64,000 bases of DNA from UBA11574 sp964591175 (GTDB lineage Bacteria > Desulfobacterota > Desulfobacteria > Desulfobacterales > UBA11574), in NCBI GenBank assembly GCA_964591175.1, contig CAZQAF010000008.1, forward strand, positions 1-64,000, given 5' to 3'. The first letter of the stretch is position 1; each line of letters begins with the position of its first letter. Shown in pieces: positions 15,679 through 23,869 of this stretch. The translations under genes were made by a program, and so were the position numbers. Below the pieces are notes generated by a model. It worked only from the letters and a program-made list of their open reading frames with translations. It made no database searches and was not told the DNA's origin.

Positions 15679-17352
15679 ATGGATATTGAGCGTGAAAAAA
15701 TCGATTTTGATGTGCTCTTTGTCGGGGGCGGTCCGGCAAGTCTTGCAGGCGCCATTCGGCTGATGCAGTTGGCCAAGGAAAAGAATATGACCCTTGAAGT
15801 CGCACTGATCGAAAAGGGTTCGGAAATGGGATCTCATTCCTTGAGCGGCGCGATCCTGAATCCCATCGCTCTGAAGGAACTGCTTCCGGATTACATTGAA
15901 AAAGAATGTCCCGTAGAATCGACGGTTAAAGGAGACGGATTCTATTTCTTGACTCAAAACAGACACTATCGAATTCCGATGATTCCCAGATATATGCATA
16001 ATAAGGGCTTTTTGATCATCAGCCTCTCCAGGTTCACTCGATGGCTCGGGAACATCGCTGAAGACCTCGGCGTTAATATTTTTCCGGGTTTCGCCGGCAA
16101 GGAAGTCCTATATGCAAAAGATCAGCGATCGATCATCGGTGTGCGAACCGGCGATAAAGGACTGGATAAGGAGGGACATCCCAAGAGCAATTTTGAGCCG
16201 GGAATCGATTTGATGGCCAAAGTGACGGTCTTCGGCGAAGGCGCTCGGGGCAGCCTGATAAAAAACATTTCACAAAAACTGGATCTTTTTGCCGGAAAAA
16301 TGCCCCAGATATTCGAATCCGGTATCAAAGAAGTGATCCAGCTTCCGGAAAATAATTGCTTTACTTCCGGAGACGCCAACGACATTCACACGCTGGGCTA
16401 TCCCCTTGGCCTGGATATACCCGGCGGCGGTTTTATTTACGAAATCAAAGACAACAAAGCAGCCATCGGTTTTCTTGTGGGGCTCGGTTATCAAAATCCC
16501 ATGCTGGACCTTTATGATGAATTTGTAAAATTCAAACAGCACCCTTTTGTGGCGGACATTATTAAAGGCGGAAAAGTCCTGGAACAGGGCGCCAGAACGG
16601 TTTCATCCGGTGGTTTTTTCACTATTCCCCGTCTTGCAGTTGACGGCGGTGTATTCGTGGGCGGCTGTGCCGCCATGCAGAACACGCCTGGATTAAAGGG
16701 AGTACACTTGTCCATGAAGTCGGGCATGCTGGCGGCCGAAGCGATCATCAAAGCGCTTGAAACATCAAATCTCACACAAAAGGCACTTGATGTCTACACC
16801 GATTTGTTTCAAAAAAGCTGGGCGAACGATGAAATTTATGAGGCCAGAAATTTTTCACAGGCCCTTTCAAAAAAAGGACCTTTGAAGTGGATTCACATCG
16901 GTGCCCAATATATCACAAAAGGGCGGGGATTGGTAGACAACATGCCGATTCAAAGCGATTCAAAAACATTAAAACCCGCTAAAGCAAACCAGGAGAATGT
17001 TCGACCGGTCCCTGACAAAAAGACGCTGGACGGCGTTTTATATGTAGACAAACTGACCGGTGTTTATCTCTCCAAAACCATGCACAGAGAAGATCAGCCC
17101 AGCCACATTATCGTCCACGACACGGATCTTTGTGTCAATGAGTGCTATAATACCTACCGGTCTCCCTGCACGAGATTTTGTCCGGGTGATGTGTACGAAA
17201 TCGAAATCGAGCCAAAGACATCGACACGCCGGCTCAAACTGAACCCGTCCAACTGCCTCCATTGCAAAACCTGTGATATAAAAGATCCTTATGGCAATAT
17301 CACATGGACGTGTCCGGAGGGAGGAGAAGGGCCCGGGTATACAATGCTGTAG
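15679..17352 (+). CDS. electron transfer flavoprotein:quinone oxidoreductase (ETF-QO)
   Basis: A 557-residue FAD/Fe-S membrane-associated enzyme passing electrons from reduced ETF to menaquinone. The N-terminal Rossmann site is LFVGGGPASLAGAIRLM (residues 14-30). The middle contains the ubiquinone-binding region (GGGFIYEIKDNKAAIGFLVG). The C-terminus has the 4Fe-4S motif NCLHCKTCDIKDPYGNITW, TCPEGGEGPGY, identical in pattern to the mitochondrial enzyme. Length is typical (about 550). It complements the EMO-type Fe-S oxidoreductase at 48958-51027, so the genome has two exits for ETF electrons. It is monocistronic here. Confidence 0.95.
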   Translation: MDIEREKIDFDVLFVGGGPASLAGAIRLMQLAKEKNMTLEVALIEKGSEMGSHSLSGAILNPIALKELLPDYIEKECPVESTVKGDGFYFLTQNRHYRIPMIPRYMHNKGFLIISLSRFTRWLGNIAEDLGVNIFPGFAGKEVLYAKDQRSIIGVRTGDKGLDKEGHPKSNFEPGIDLMAKVTVFGEGARGSLIKNISQKLDLFAGKMPQIFESGIKEVIQLPENNCFTSGDANDIHTLGYPLGLDIPGGGFIYEIKDNKAAIGFLVGLGYQNPMLDLYDEFVKFKQHPFVADIIKGGKVLEQGARTVSSGGFFTIPRLAVDGGVFVGGCAAMQNTPGLKGVHLSMKSGMLAAEAIIKALETSNLTQKALDVYTDLFQKSWANDEIYEARNFSQALSKKGPLKWIHIGAQYITKGRGLVDNMPIQSDSKTLKPAKANQENVRPVPDKKTLDGVLYVDKLTGVYLSKTMHREDQPSHIIVHDTDLCVNECYNTYRSPCTRFCPGDVYEIEIEPKTSTRRLKLNPSNCLHCKTCDIKDPYGNITWTCPEGGEGPGYTML

Positions 17353-17426
17353 TCGTTTCCGATCACGATAGACTTTTGTTGCTTTGACAAAGGCTGTGCT
17401 TTGTATCGACGACGCGGTTGTAATGA

Positions 17427-17521
17427 GTGTTCAGTGTTCAGAGTTCAGGGAAGGCAAAACCAAGGCACTGGTGTGTTGTGGGCAAGGAGGATCGATTTCC
17501 TGAACTCTGAACACTGAACAC
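17427..17521. repeat. 23-bp perfect inverted repeat between convergent genes
   Basis: Positions 17427-17449 and 17499-17521 are exact reverse complements, separated by 49 nt. Each arm is itself built from iterations of GTTCAGTGTTCAG-like units. It sits between the convergent ETF-QO and UbiB genes and could act as a bidirectional terminator, although no T-run is present. The iterated design resembles other intergenic repeats in this window (48.8, 56.6, 58.8 and 62.4 kb). Confidence 0.6.
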
Positions 17522-17531
17522 CGAACACTTA

Positions 17532-19229
17532 CTACAGCCTTCCCTTTCTTAAGATCGCAATGAGAAGCCAGATCCCCATGAGGGCTGCGGTTGAAAACAA
17601 AATGATCCCGATCAAAGAGATACCGTAAAAAAGAGGCGGGATTTCCGAAATGACGATGAGTGCGGAACCGATAATCAGTGCGGCAATGATGATGGAAAAC
17701 GATATTCTGTTGCTGATCCTGTCATGGGTCGCCAGCATGGTCTCAAACCCTTTATGCTCCATTTTCAAAGCCAGCTTCTGCTGCCGCATCATCCGCGCAA
17801 TTTCCAATAAATCTTTGGGAAACTGCCGGCCGAATTGCAGCAGTTGAGATCCGAGTTGAAGCATATCGTCCGCAATCCTCCCGGGATGAAACCGCGCAAG
17901 TTTTATCCGTTTTATAAACGGCTCGGCTTTAGCGATCATGTCAAAATTCGGATCGAGTGCCATCGCCACCCCTTCCATCATTGTCAATGTCTTCATCATG
18001 AGAAAGATATCCGGCGCAATGATCAGAAAATGACGGGAAGCCAGCTCGAGAAGATGGTTCAAAAGCTTGCCGACCTCGATCTCTCTCAACGGCTTATAGA
18101 GGTGCTGTCCCATGAAGTCTGACACATCCCTCTCAAGCTGTTTAACGGAAGGCTCTTCTTCCCATTGGGTCAGTTTCAAAAGCACCTGGGTTACTTTTAC
18201 TTCCTGCCGGTGGATAATACCGTCGATCAAATCGACAAAATCTTCTCTGGTCTCTAGGTTTACCGATCCGGTCATGCCGAAGTCGATGAGGCAGATGATA
18301 TTTTCAGGAAGGATAAAAATATTTCCTGGATGAGGATCCGCATGAAAAAAACCGAGCTCAAATACCTGCTTCAGGTAAAAATCCGCCCCACGGTTGGTTA
18401 TCATCTGTAGGTCGAACTCGGCTGCTTCAAGCTTATCGATTTCGGACACTTTGATACCGTCCACCAGTTCCATAGTAAGCACACGCTCAGTGGACATATC
18501 CCTGAAAACTTTTGGAATATAAACGTTCGGATCGGCCAGGAAATGACGTGCAAATCGTTCTATACTGCCGGCTTCAATGGTATAATCGATTTCACGCTCA
18601 AGGGTTCTGGCAAATTCCTCCACGATTTTAACCGGTCGATACAAAGCCATCTCTTTGATATTGCGCTCCACCAGCGTTGCCATATGAAGCATGATCTCGA
18701 GATCGATCTCTATAGTTTTTTTGATGTCGGGTCTCTGGACTTTTACCGCCACCATCTCACCGTCTGCCAACTGTGCACGGTGAACCTGTCCTATGGAAGC
18801 AGAGGCAAAAGGTTTATTATCGATAAAAGTAAAAAGATCTTCCAGTGGTTTTCCGAATTCTTTTTCAATAATCATTTTTACCGCATCGAAAGAAAAAGAA
18901 GGGACTTTGTCCTGAAGTTTGGAAAGCTCTTTTGTGAATTCAATGGGGATAAGATCCGGACGGGTGGAGAGAACCTGGCCGAGCTTCACGTAGGTGGGAC
19001 CGAGTTCTTCAATGGCCATTCTTACTCTTTCAGCCCTTGAAAGCTTTTCGTTGGGATGCCGTCGATTTTTAGAGATGAGCTGAAGTCCGATTTCGATGTA
19101 CTGATCGATCTTCAGCCGTTCTATCAAATCACCGAAGCCGAACTTAAAAAGAATCGTAAGTATCTGGCGGTATCGGTTAAGATTGCGGTAGGTTCGACCT
19201 ACGATACCGATTTTTCTTATACTCAGCAT
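17532..19229 (-). CDS. ubiB: UbiB/AarF/ABC1-family atypical kinase
   Basis: A 565-residue protein kinase-like ATPase. KxGQ motif in YVKLGQVLSTRPDLIP, Ala/Ser-rich nucleotide loop in FASASIGQVHRA, catalytic-loop region FFHADPHPGNIF, and metal site LIDFGMTG. Two C-terminal membrane helices (SFSIIIAALIIGSALIVISE and the final helix) anchor it. Family members support quinone biosynthesis or lipid-derived metabolite handling. It follows a phasin-like gene and an acyl-CoA dehydrogenase on the same strand. The start has only a weak upstream AGGA. Family firm; substrate unknown. Confidence 0.9.
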   Translation of the reverse strand: MLSIRKIGIVGRTYRNLNRYRQILTILFKFGFGDLIERLKIDQYIEIGLQLISKNRRHPNEKLSRAERVRMAIEELGPTYVKLGQVLSTRPDLIPIEFTKELSKLQDKVPSFSFDAVKMIIEKEFGKPLEDLFTFIDNKPFASASIGQVHRAQLADGEMVAVKVQRPDIKKTIEIDLEIMLHMATLVERNIKEMALYRPVKIVEEFARTLEREIDYTIEAGSIERFARHFLADPNVYIPKVFRDMSTERVLTMELVDGIKVSEIDKLEAAEFDLQMITNRGADFYLKQVFELGFFHADPHPGNIFILPENIICLIDFGMTGSVNLETREDFVDLIDGIIHRQEVKVTQVLLKLTQWEEEPSVKQLERDVSDFMGQHLYKPLREIEVGKLLNHLLELASRHFLIIAPDIFLMMKTLTMMEGVAMALDPNFDMIAKAEPFIKRIKLARFHPGRIADDMLQLGSQLLQFGRQFPKDLLEIARMMRQQKLALKMEHKGFETMLATHDRISNRISFSIIIAALIIGSALIVISEIPPLFYGISLIGIILFSTAALMGIWLLIAILRKGRL

Positions 19230-19259
19230 TTGAAAAGAATTTTATCCTGATGACAAAAC

Positions 19260-19580
19260 TTAACCTTGATCGGTGGTATCCTTTCTATCGCCCATTGCCT
19301 TTTTGAGTTCCCTGATTTCCTTCTTCAACGCTTTCAACTCGTCTCCGGTGACGACATCGGCTTTCTTCATAAAATCTTTCACCGCTTGTTGAACTTTTTC
19401 TTCCAGCTTGGCCTGGGTCTCGTCATATCTTTTCTGAAGGTCCTCCAGAAATTTAGTTCCTTCGTTTTCAGACATCTTGCCTTTATTGATCAGTTCTTTG
19501 GCCAGATCTTCCGCTTCATCTTTTGCGATGAGGGCCAAACCGATACCGGTCAACATGGTCTTTTTGATAAGATTCAACAT
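19260..19580 (-). CDS. phasin-like coiled-coil protein
   Basis: A 106-residue, highly charged helical protein. An N-terminal amphipathic segment (LNLIKKTMLTGIGLALIAKD) is followed by heptad-rich coiled coil (EGTKFLEDLQKRYDETQAKL, KALKKEIRELKKAM). The pattern matches the phasin/PhaF-like family that coats polyester granules or accompanies UbiB-type kinases. I choose ATG 19580 because GGAGG is 5 nt upstream. Its stop is 30 nt before the UbiB start, so the two are probably one operon. Direct evidence for granule binding is absent. Confidence 0.75.
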   Translation of the reverse strand: MLNLIKKTMLTGIGLALIAKDEAEDLAKELINKGKMSENEGTKFLEDLQKRYDETQAKLEEKVQQAVKDFMKKADVVTGDELKALKKEIRELKKAMGDRKDTTDQG

Positions 19581-19639
19581 AAAAACCTCCTTTAATAGAT
19601 GGTTCACTTGTACGTATTCAGTGGGTGCGCTCTCCCATT

Positions 19640-20794
19640 TTATTTTAACTTCCCGATAACAGCTCCGGCAATGGTATTTTTTTGAATTTCCCGGGTCCCT
19701 TCATAAATTTCCGTTATCTTGGCATCACGGTAAAACCGTTCAACTTCATACTCCGCCATATATCCGTATCCGCCAAGCAACTGGATGGCTTCATCGGCAA
19801 CTTCCACCGCGGTGCGGGCAGCGAACATTTTGGCCATGGATGTCAATTTGGGGTCGATACGACCCTGGTCAAAATTCCAGGCGGCTTTATAAGTGATCAG
19901 ACGGGCCAATTCAATTTTAGTGGCCATATCTGCCAGTTTGTGCTGAGTGACCTGGAACTGCGCAATCTTCTTTCCGAACTGTTCTCTCTGTTTCACATAA
20001 GCCAAAGCCCGATCAAAAGCACCTTGTGCGGTTCCAAGGGCCTGGGCGGCGATCAAGATCCTGCTTTCGTCAAAAAATTCAAGGACATGATAGAAGCCCT
20101 TTCCTTCTTTTCCAATCAGATTTGAAATCGGCACACGGACATCTTTAAATGTGACCTCGGCGGTGGACATCATATGGATCCCCATTTTTTCACCAACATC
20201 CGTCGCGGAAACTCCCTTTCGATCCGCCTCCACCAGGATCATGCTCATGCCGCGGTAGGTTGGTTTGCAGTCCGGATCGGTCTGGCAGAGAACGCAATAA
20301 TAGCCGGCAATCTCACCGTTGGTGATGAATATTTTTGAACCGTTGATGACCCACTCCGCCCCATCCTTTTGTGCCATCGTATTCATCGATGTAATGTCGG
20401 ACCCGTGATCCGGTTCTGTAAATGCTCCTGCAGAAAGCATTTTACCCTCTGCGATTGGGGGTAAAAATTTTTCTTTAAGGGCGTCGCTGCCGAACCGCAA
20501 AACACATTCGGATGCAAAACCGGCCAATATCACCGCACTTCCGATGGTGGAATCCTTGCTGCAAAATGCTTCGGCAACAAGGATATTCTCCAAAGCACCC
20601 AGACCCTGTCCGGAATATTGCTCCGGAAAGTGAATGCCGACGAACCCTAACTCCGCGGCTTTTTTCCATATATTTTCCGGAAACTCGTGTTTTTTGTCAA
20701 GCTCGAGAGCAAGATCTTTGTCAAATTCACCTTTCGCAAATTCTATGGCGGCTTTCTGAATTTCTTTTTGCGCTGTTGTCAATTCAAAATCCAT
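19640..20794 (-). CDS. acyl-CoA dehydrogenase
   Basis: A 384-residue flavoenzyme for the first step of beta-oxidation of an acyl-CoA; electrons go to ETF. Three domains: helical N-domain (MDFELTTAQKEIQKAAIEFA), middle beta-domain with the flavin-contact motifs AGAFTEPDHGSD and WVINGSKIFITNG, and a C-domain with AIQLLGGYGYMAEYEVERFY and KITEIYEGTREIQ, in which the Glu of YEGT is the usual catalytic base of short- and medium-chain enzymes. AGGAG precedes the ATG. It heads an operon with the phasin-like and UbiB genes. Confidence 0.94.
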   Translation of the reverse strand: MDFELTTAQKEIQKAAIEFAKGEFDKDLALELDKKHEFPENIWKKAAELGFVGIHFPEQYSGQGLGALENILVAEAFCSKDSTIGSAVILAGFASECVLRFGSDALKEKFLPPIAEGKMLSAGAFTEPDHGSDITSMNTMAQKDGAEWVINGSKIFITNGEIAGYYCVLCQTDPDCKPTYRGMSMILVEADRKGVSATDVGEKMGIHMMSTAEVTFKDVRVPISNLIGKEGKGFYHVLEFFDESRILIAAQALGTAQGAFDRALAYVKQREQFGKKIAQFQVTQHKLADMATKIELARLITYKAAWNFDQGRIDPKLTSMAKMFAARTAVEVADEAIQLLGGYGYMAEYEVERFYRDAKITEIYEGTREIQKNTIAGAVIGKLK

Positions 20795-20980
20795 TTTGTG
20801 TACAACTCCTTAAGCGTTTTATTTTTATTAGGATTTATCACATGCCCCGGTCTATTGCAAGGGGTTTAAGTTGTCGTGGTTATTTCAGTATATTCTCAAA
20901 AAACGAGGCTTGACGATTTGGTTCAGCTTGCTTAAAGGCGTATAAATTGTTATATAATAAAAAAATTAAATTTAAATTTT

Positions 20981-21083
20981 GATGGCTTTGTAAAAAGTCA
21001 ATACTAACGTCACTCCCGTCCCGCACTTGATGCGGGACGGGAGTGACAAGAACGAGACTTTTAAGACTTTTTTCGAGACCATC
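20981..21083. mobile_element. 103-bp MITE-like element
   Basis: Imperfect terminal inverted repeats begin GATGGCTTTGTAAAAAGTC on the left; the right end, read in reverse, is GATGGTCTCGAAAAAAGTC. Inside is a perfect 17-bp stem (21009-21025 with 21031-21047) closed by the 5-nt loop CTTGA. No coding capacity. Such GATGG/AAAAAGTC elements with a central stem of GTCACTCCCG type look like non-autonomous transposons. It lies 56 bp before the cooC start and could affect its expression. Confidence 0.65.
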
Positions 21084-21139
21084 AATTTGGGATTCTTTAA
21101 AACAATAACCTTAACAATATAGAAAGGAAATTGATTCAT

Positions 21140-21889
21140 ATGTCTTTTTCAATTGCACTTGCGGGCAAAGGGGGAACCGGGAAAACAACCGTGGCGGGAC
21201 TGCTCATCAAATATCTCGTCAAGATGGAAAAAACGCCCATCCTTGCGGTGGATGCCGACAGCAACGCAAATTTGAATGAAGTCTGCGGTCTTGTCGTCAC
21301 AGATACTCTGGGGAACGCTCGCGAAGAGATGAAAAAAGGAATTGTCCCCAGCGGAATGACCAAGGATATTTTCATGAATATGAAACTGCAACAGGCGATC
21401 GTCGAAGATGACGGATTCGACCTCGTTGTCATGGGCCGGCCCGAAGGTCCGGGATGCTATTGTGCGGCAAACACGCTGTTGACAGGATTTTTAGAAAAAT
21501 TGACCGGGAATTATCCCTATATCGTCATGGACAATGAAGCGGGAATGGAGCATATCAGCCGCCTGACCACCAGCAATGTCGATATCTTGCTGATAGTTTC
21601 GGATACGTCCCGCCGCGGGCTACAGGCAGCCGCTAGAATTAATGATCTGGCAAAAAACCTTAATATCGGCGTCTCTAAAAGCTATCTCATCATCAATCAG
21701 GTTAAAGACGCACCATCTGAAGGTGTTTTAAACCTCGTTAAAGAAAGCGGTCTGGAACTCGCCGGAACCATACCCGAAGACAAAGATGTTTACGAATATG
21801 ATTTGAACGGGCGTCCCACCATCGAAATTCCGGAGGACAACACTGCGGTTAAGGCCGCGTTTGAGATATTTGATAAAATAATTGATTAG
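21140..21889 (+). CDS. cooC: CooC-type nickel-insertion ATPase (CODH/ACS maturation)
   Basis: A 249-residue MinD/SIMIBI P-loop ATPase. Deviant Walker A GKGGTGKTT (residues 9-17), VDADSNANLNE, and the CxC pair C106-Y-C108 (GPGCYCAAN) that binds Ni/Zn between CooC monomers and sets it apart from plain MinD/ParA. It inserts Ni into carbon monoxide dehydrogenase or acetyl-CoA synthase. ATG 21140 is preceded by AGGAA. No CODH or ACS gene is in the window, although a corrinoid-protein-like gene lies at 25597. The deacetylase gene follows after 16 nt. Confidence 0.88.
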   Translation: MSFSIALAGKGGTGKTTVAGLLIKYLVKMEKTPILAVDADSNANLNEVCGLVVTDTLGNAREEMKKGIVPSGMTKDIFMNMKLQQAIVEDDGFDLVVMGRPEGPGCYCAANTLLTGFLEKLTGNYPYIVMDNEAGMEHISRLTTSNVDILLIVSDTSRRGLQAAARINDLAKNLNIGVSKSYLIINQVKDAPSEGVLNLVKESGLELAGTIPEDKDVYEYDLNGRPTIEIPEDNTAVKAAFEIFDKIID

Positions 21890-21905
21890 TTTATTTTGTA
21901 TAAAT

Positions 21906-22856
21906 ATGAAAAAAACAGGCTTTCTTTACGATGAAAGATATTTGCTTCATGATACAGGTCCCATTCACCCCGAGAGACCGGAACGCCTGAGGGCGATCTA
22001 TCGGGGCATAAAAGACGCCGATCTTCTTTCCAAGCTTACTTTAATTCAAGCCGATCCCGCCGATCTGAAATGGATCGAAACGATCCATTCAAAAGACTAC
22101 ATTGACCGATTCGAAACTTCATGCCGTTCCGGCATTACCGTATTTGATTATCCGGACAACCAGATGTGCGCCAAAACTTTTGAAATCGCCGTCCTGGCCG
22201 TGGGCGGCGTTATCAAGGCCGCCCAAAAAGTAATGTCGGGGGATCTCGACAATGCCTTTTGTGCTGTCAGACCTCCCGGACACCATGCGGAACGTAGCTC
22301 GGCCATGGGATTTTGCTATTTCAACAATATTGCCATCGCAGCCAAGTATCTGCAAATAGAATGGGGCATAAAAAGGATTGCCATCGTGGATATTGACGTT
22401 CATCACGGCAATGGCACGCAGCACGCCTTCGAAGAAGATCCGGGAATATTCTACTACTCCATCCACCAGCATCCGACATTTGCGTTTCCCGGAACCGGGC
22501 GGGCTTTTGAAAGCGGAAATGGTGCGGGTGCCGGGATGACACGGAATTATCCGATCTTGCCGGGGCATGGAGACAACGAGTATCATGGACTGATTCAAAG
22601 AGACCTTGTTCCGGTTCTGGAGGCTTTCAGCCCTGAAGTCATCCTGGTATCGGCGGGATTTGATGCGCATGTCGATGACGCCATGTCCGACATAACGCTC
22701 TCAACCCAGGGTTATTCAAAATTAATGGAAAGGATCGTCACCCTGGCCGAATTTTATGCCGGCGGAAAAGTGATTTCGGTTTTGGAGGGGGGATACTGTC
22801 TCGAACGCCTTCCGGAACTGGCGGCGAACCATGTCAAAATTCTATTGAATCATTGA
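21906..22856 (+). CDS. class I histone-deacetylase-like protein deacetylase (AcuC-like)
   Basis: A 316-residue Zn-dependent deacetylase. Family motifs in order: HPERPERL, AVRPPGHHAE (catalytic His pair), IVDIDVHHGNGTQ (Zn-binding D-x-H), YSIHQHPTFAFPGTG, LVSAGFDAHVDD (third Zn ligand) and SVLEGGY. Bacillus AcuC removes acetyl groups from acetyl-CoA synthetase; related enzymes act on acetylpolyamines or acetoin metabolism. I use ATG 21906, as the upstream TTG overlaps cooC. The CBS-ACT gene downstream resembles AcuB, so an acuC-acuB pairing is conserved here without an AcuA acetyltransferase in view. Confidence 0.88.
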   Translation: MKKTGFLYDERYLLHDTGPIHPERPERLRAIYRGIKDADLLSKLTLIQADPADLKWIETIHSKDYIDRFETSCRSGITVFDYPDNQMCAKTFEIAVLAVGGVIKAAQKVMSGDLDNAFCAVRPPGHHAERSSAMGFCYFNNIAIAAKYLQIEWGIKRIAIVDIDVHHGNGTQHAFEEDPGIFYYSIHQHPTFAFPGTGRAFESGNGAGAGMTRNYPILPGHGDNEYHGLIQRDLVPVLEAFSPEVILVSAGFDAHVDDAMSDITLSTQGYSKLMERIVTLAEFYAGGKVISVLEGGYCLERLPELAANHVKILLNH

Positions 22857-23124
22857 TCCGTATAACTCGAATAGTGAAAATTCCGGCCCGGAGGTAATTT
22901 GTTTTGCTTAAAATTCATTTGCTTATTGAAATTCCAAATAATGACCAATGACCGAAATTCGAAAATCCATTCCCGCCACGGGCGGGACTCGTCTTGGAAA
23001 GTTTTGGTCGTCCCACTTCGCCACAGTAGCATTTTGGCGACTAAGGCTGAATTGAATATTGGAATTTGAGATTTATTTGTAATTTATACTTGGATTTTGT
23101 TATTTTAGATATAAAGCGCCAAGG
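22857..23124. other. intergenic region with iterated repeats
   Basis: It contains a GAAATTCCAAATAATGACC stretch (22927-22945) and, inverted, TTGGAATTTGAGATTTATTTG-like sequence near 23060-23080, plus a small stem TCCCGCC-ACG-GGCGGGA (22973-22989). These look like the same class of iterated, hairpin-forming intergenic DNA as near 48.8 kb. No gene recognised. Confidence 0.4.
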
Positions 23125-23170
23125 TAGTCCTACAACTCTTTGACTTGACCGAAAGGACTATTTTTTTTTT
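23125..23170 (+). terminator. intrinsic terminator or attenuator before the CBS-ACT operon
   Basis: TAGTCCT (23125-23131) pairs with AGGACTA (23154-23160), followed directly by ten T (23161-23170). It ends only 30 nt before the ATG of the next gene. It could simply terminate cooC-acuC transcripts, or act as the expression platform of an attenuator. No known riboswitch fold was recognised upstream. Confidence 0.65.
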
Positions 23171-23200
23171 GACTAATATAGATACATATGGGAGGGGCAA

Positions 23201-23869
23201 ATGTTTATCAGCAAAGTAATGACCGGAAATGTCGTCACCATAGACAAAGATGCCGATATCTCTACAGCACAGCACAAAATGTCCAAGCATCGCATCCGGC
23301 ACCTACCTGTCGTGGATGAGAATAATCTGCTCATCGGAATCGTTACGGATCGGGACATCAGAAGCGCCCTTCCCTCCTCTCAGTCAGCCGATAGAGAAAA
23401 CATTGAAAAAATAACATCCAGTAAAATAGAAGAGATTATGACAAAATTTCCGGTTTCCGTTTCTCCTTTAGATACCATTCAGGATGCGCTGCTTTTATTG
23501 CAGAAAAAGCGGTTCGGAGCGCTTCCGGTTGTCGATGATCAAGGAAAACTCATTGGCATTATTTCCACCCGCGACCTCATGATCGAATTCATAGAGGTCC
23601 TGGGACTTAACGATCCCGGAACATTATTATGCTTATTGGTAGAAGATAAAATCGGCCAAATGAAAAAAATTGTCGATGCCGTATCGGAAGAAAAAATTTC
23701 ATTTGGAAGTATTCTCGTGTCCAGATACTGGGAAGAAGGAAAGCGTGCCGTATTTCCGTATCTCTTAACTCAAAATATCGGTCCGTTAAAAACGAAACTC
23801 AAAAATATGGGATATTCATTGATAGACCCCATGGACTGGTATAGGGATTCTCATTTTAAAGATGAATAA
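23201..23869 (+). CDS. acuB: CBS-CBS-ACT domain protein (AcuB-like)
   Basis: A 222-residue sensor. Two CBS domains (about 1-60, FISKVMTGNVVTIDKDADIS...GIVTDRDIRSAL, and 75-130, IMTKFPVSVSPLDTI...GIISTRDLM) form a Bateman module that binds adenine nucleotides. A C-terminal ACT-like domain (about 140-210) starts LLCLLVEDKIGQMKKIVDAV. This domain order is that of AcuB. GGAGGGG lies just before ATG 23201. It overlaps the next gene by 8 nt and is the first gene of a tight four-gene operon. Likely role: linking energy or acetyl-CoA status to the AcuC-like deacetylase upstream. Confidence 0.85.
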   Translation: MFISKVMTGNVVTIDKDADISTAQHKMSKHRIRHLPVVDENNLLIGIVTDRDIRSALPSSQSADRENIEKITSSKIEEIMTKFPVSVSPLDTIQDALLLLQKKRFGALPVVDDQGKLIGIISTRDLMIEFIEVLGLNDPGTLLCLLVEDKIGQMKKIVDAVSEEKISFGSILVSRYWEEGKRAVFPYLLTQNIGPLKTKLKNMGYSLIDPMDWYRDSHFKDE

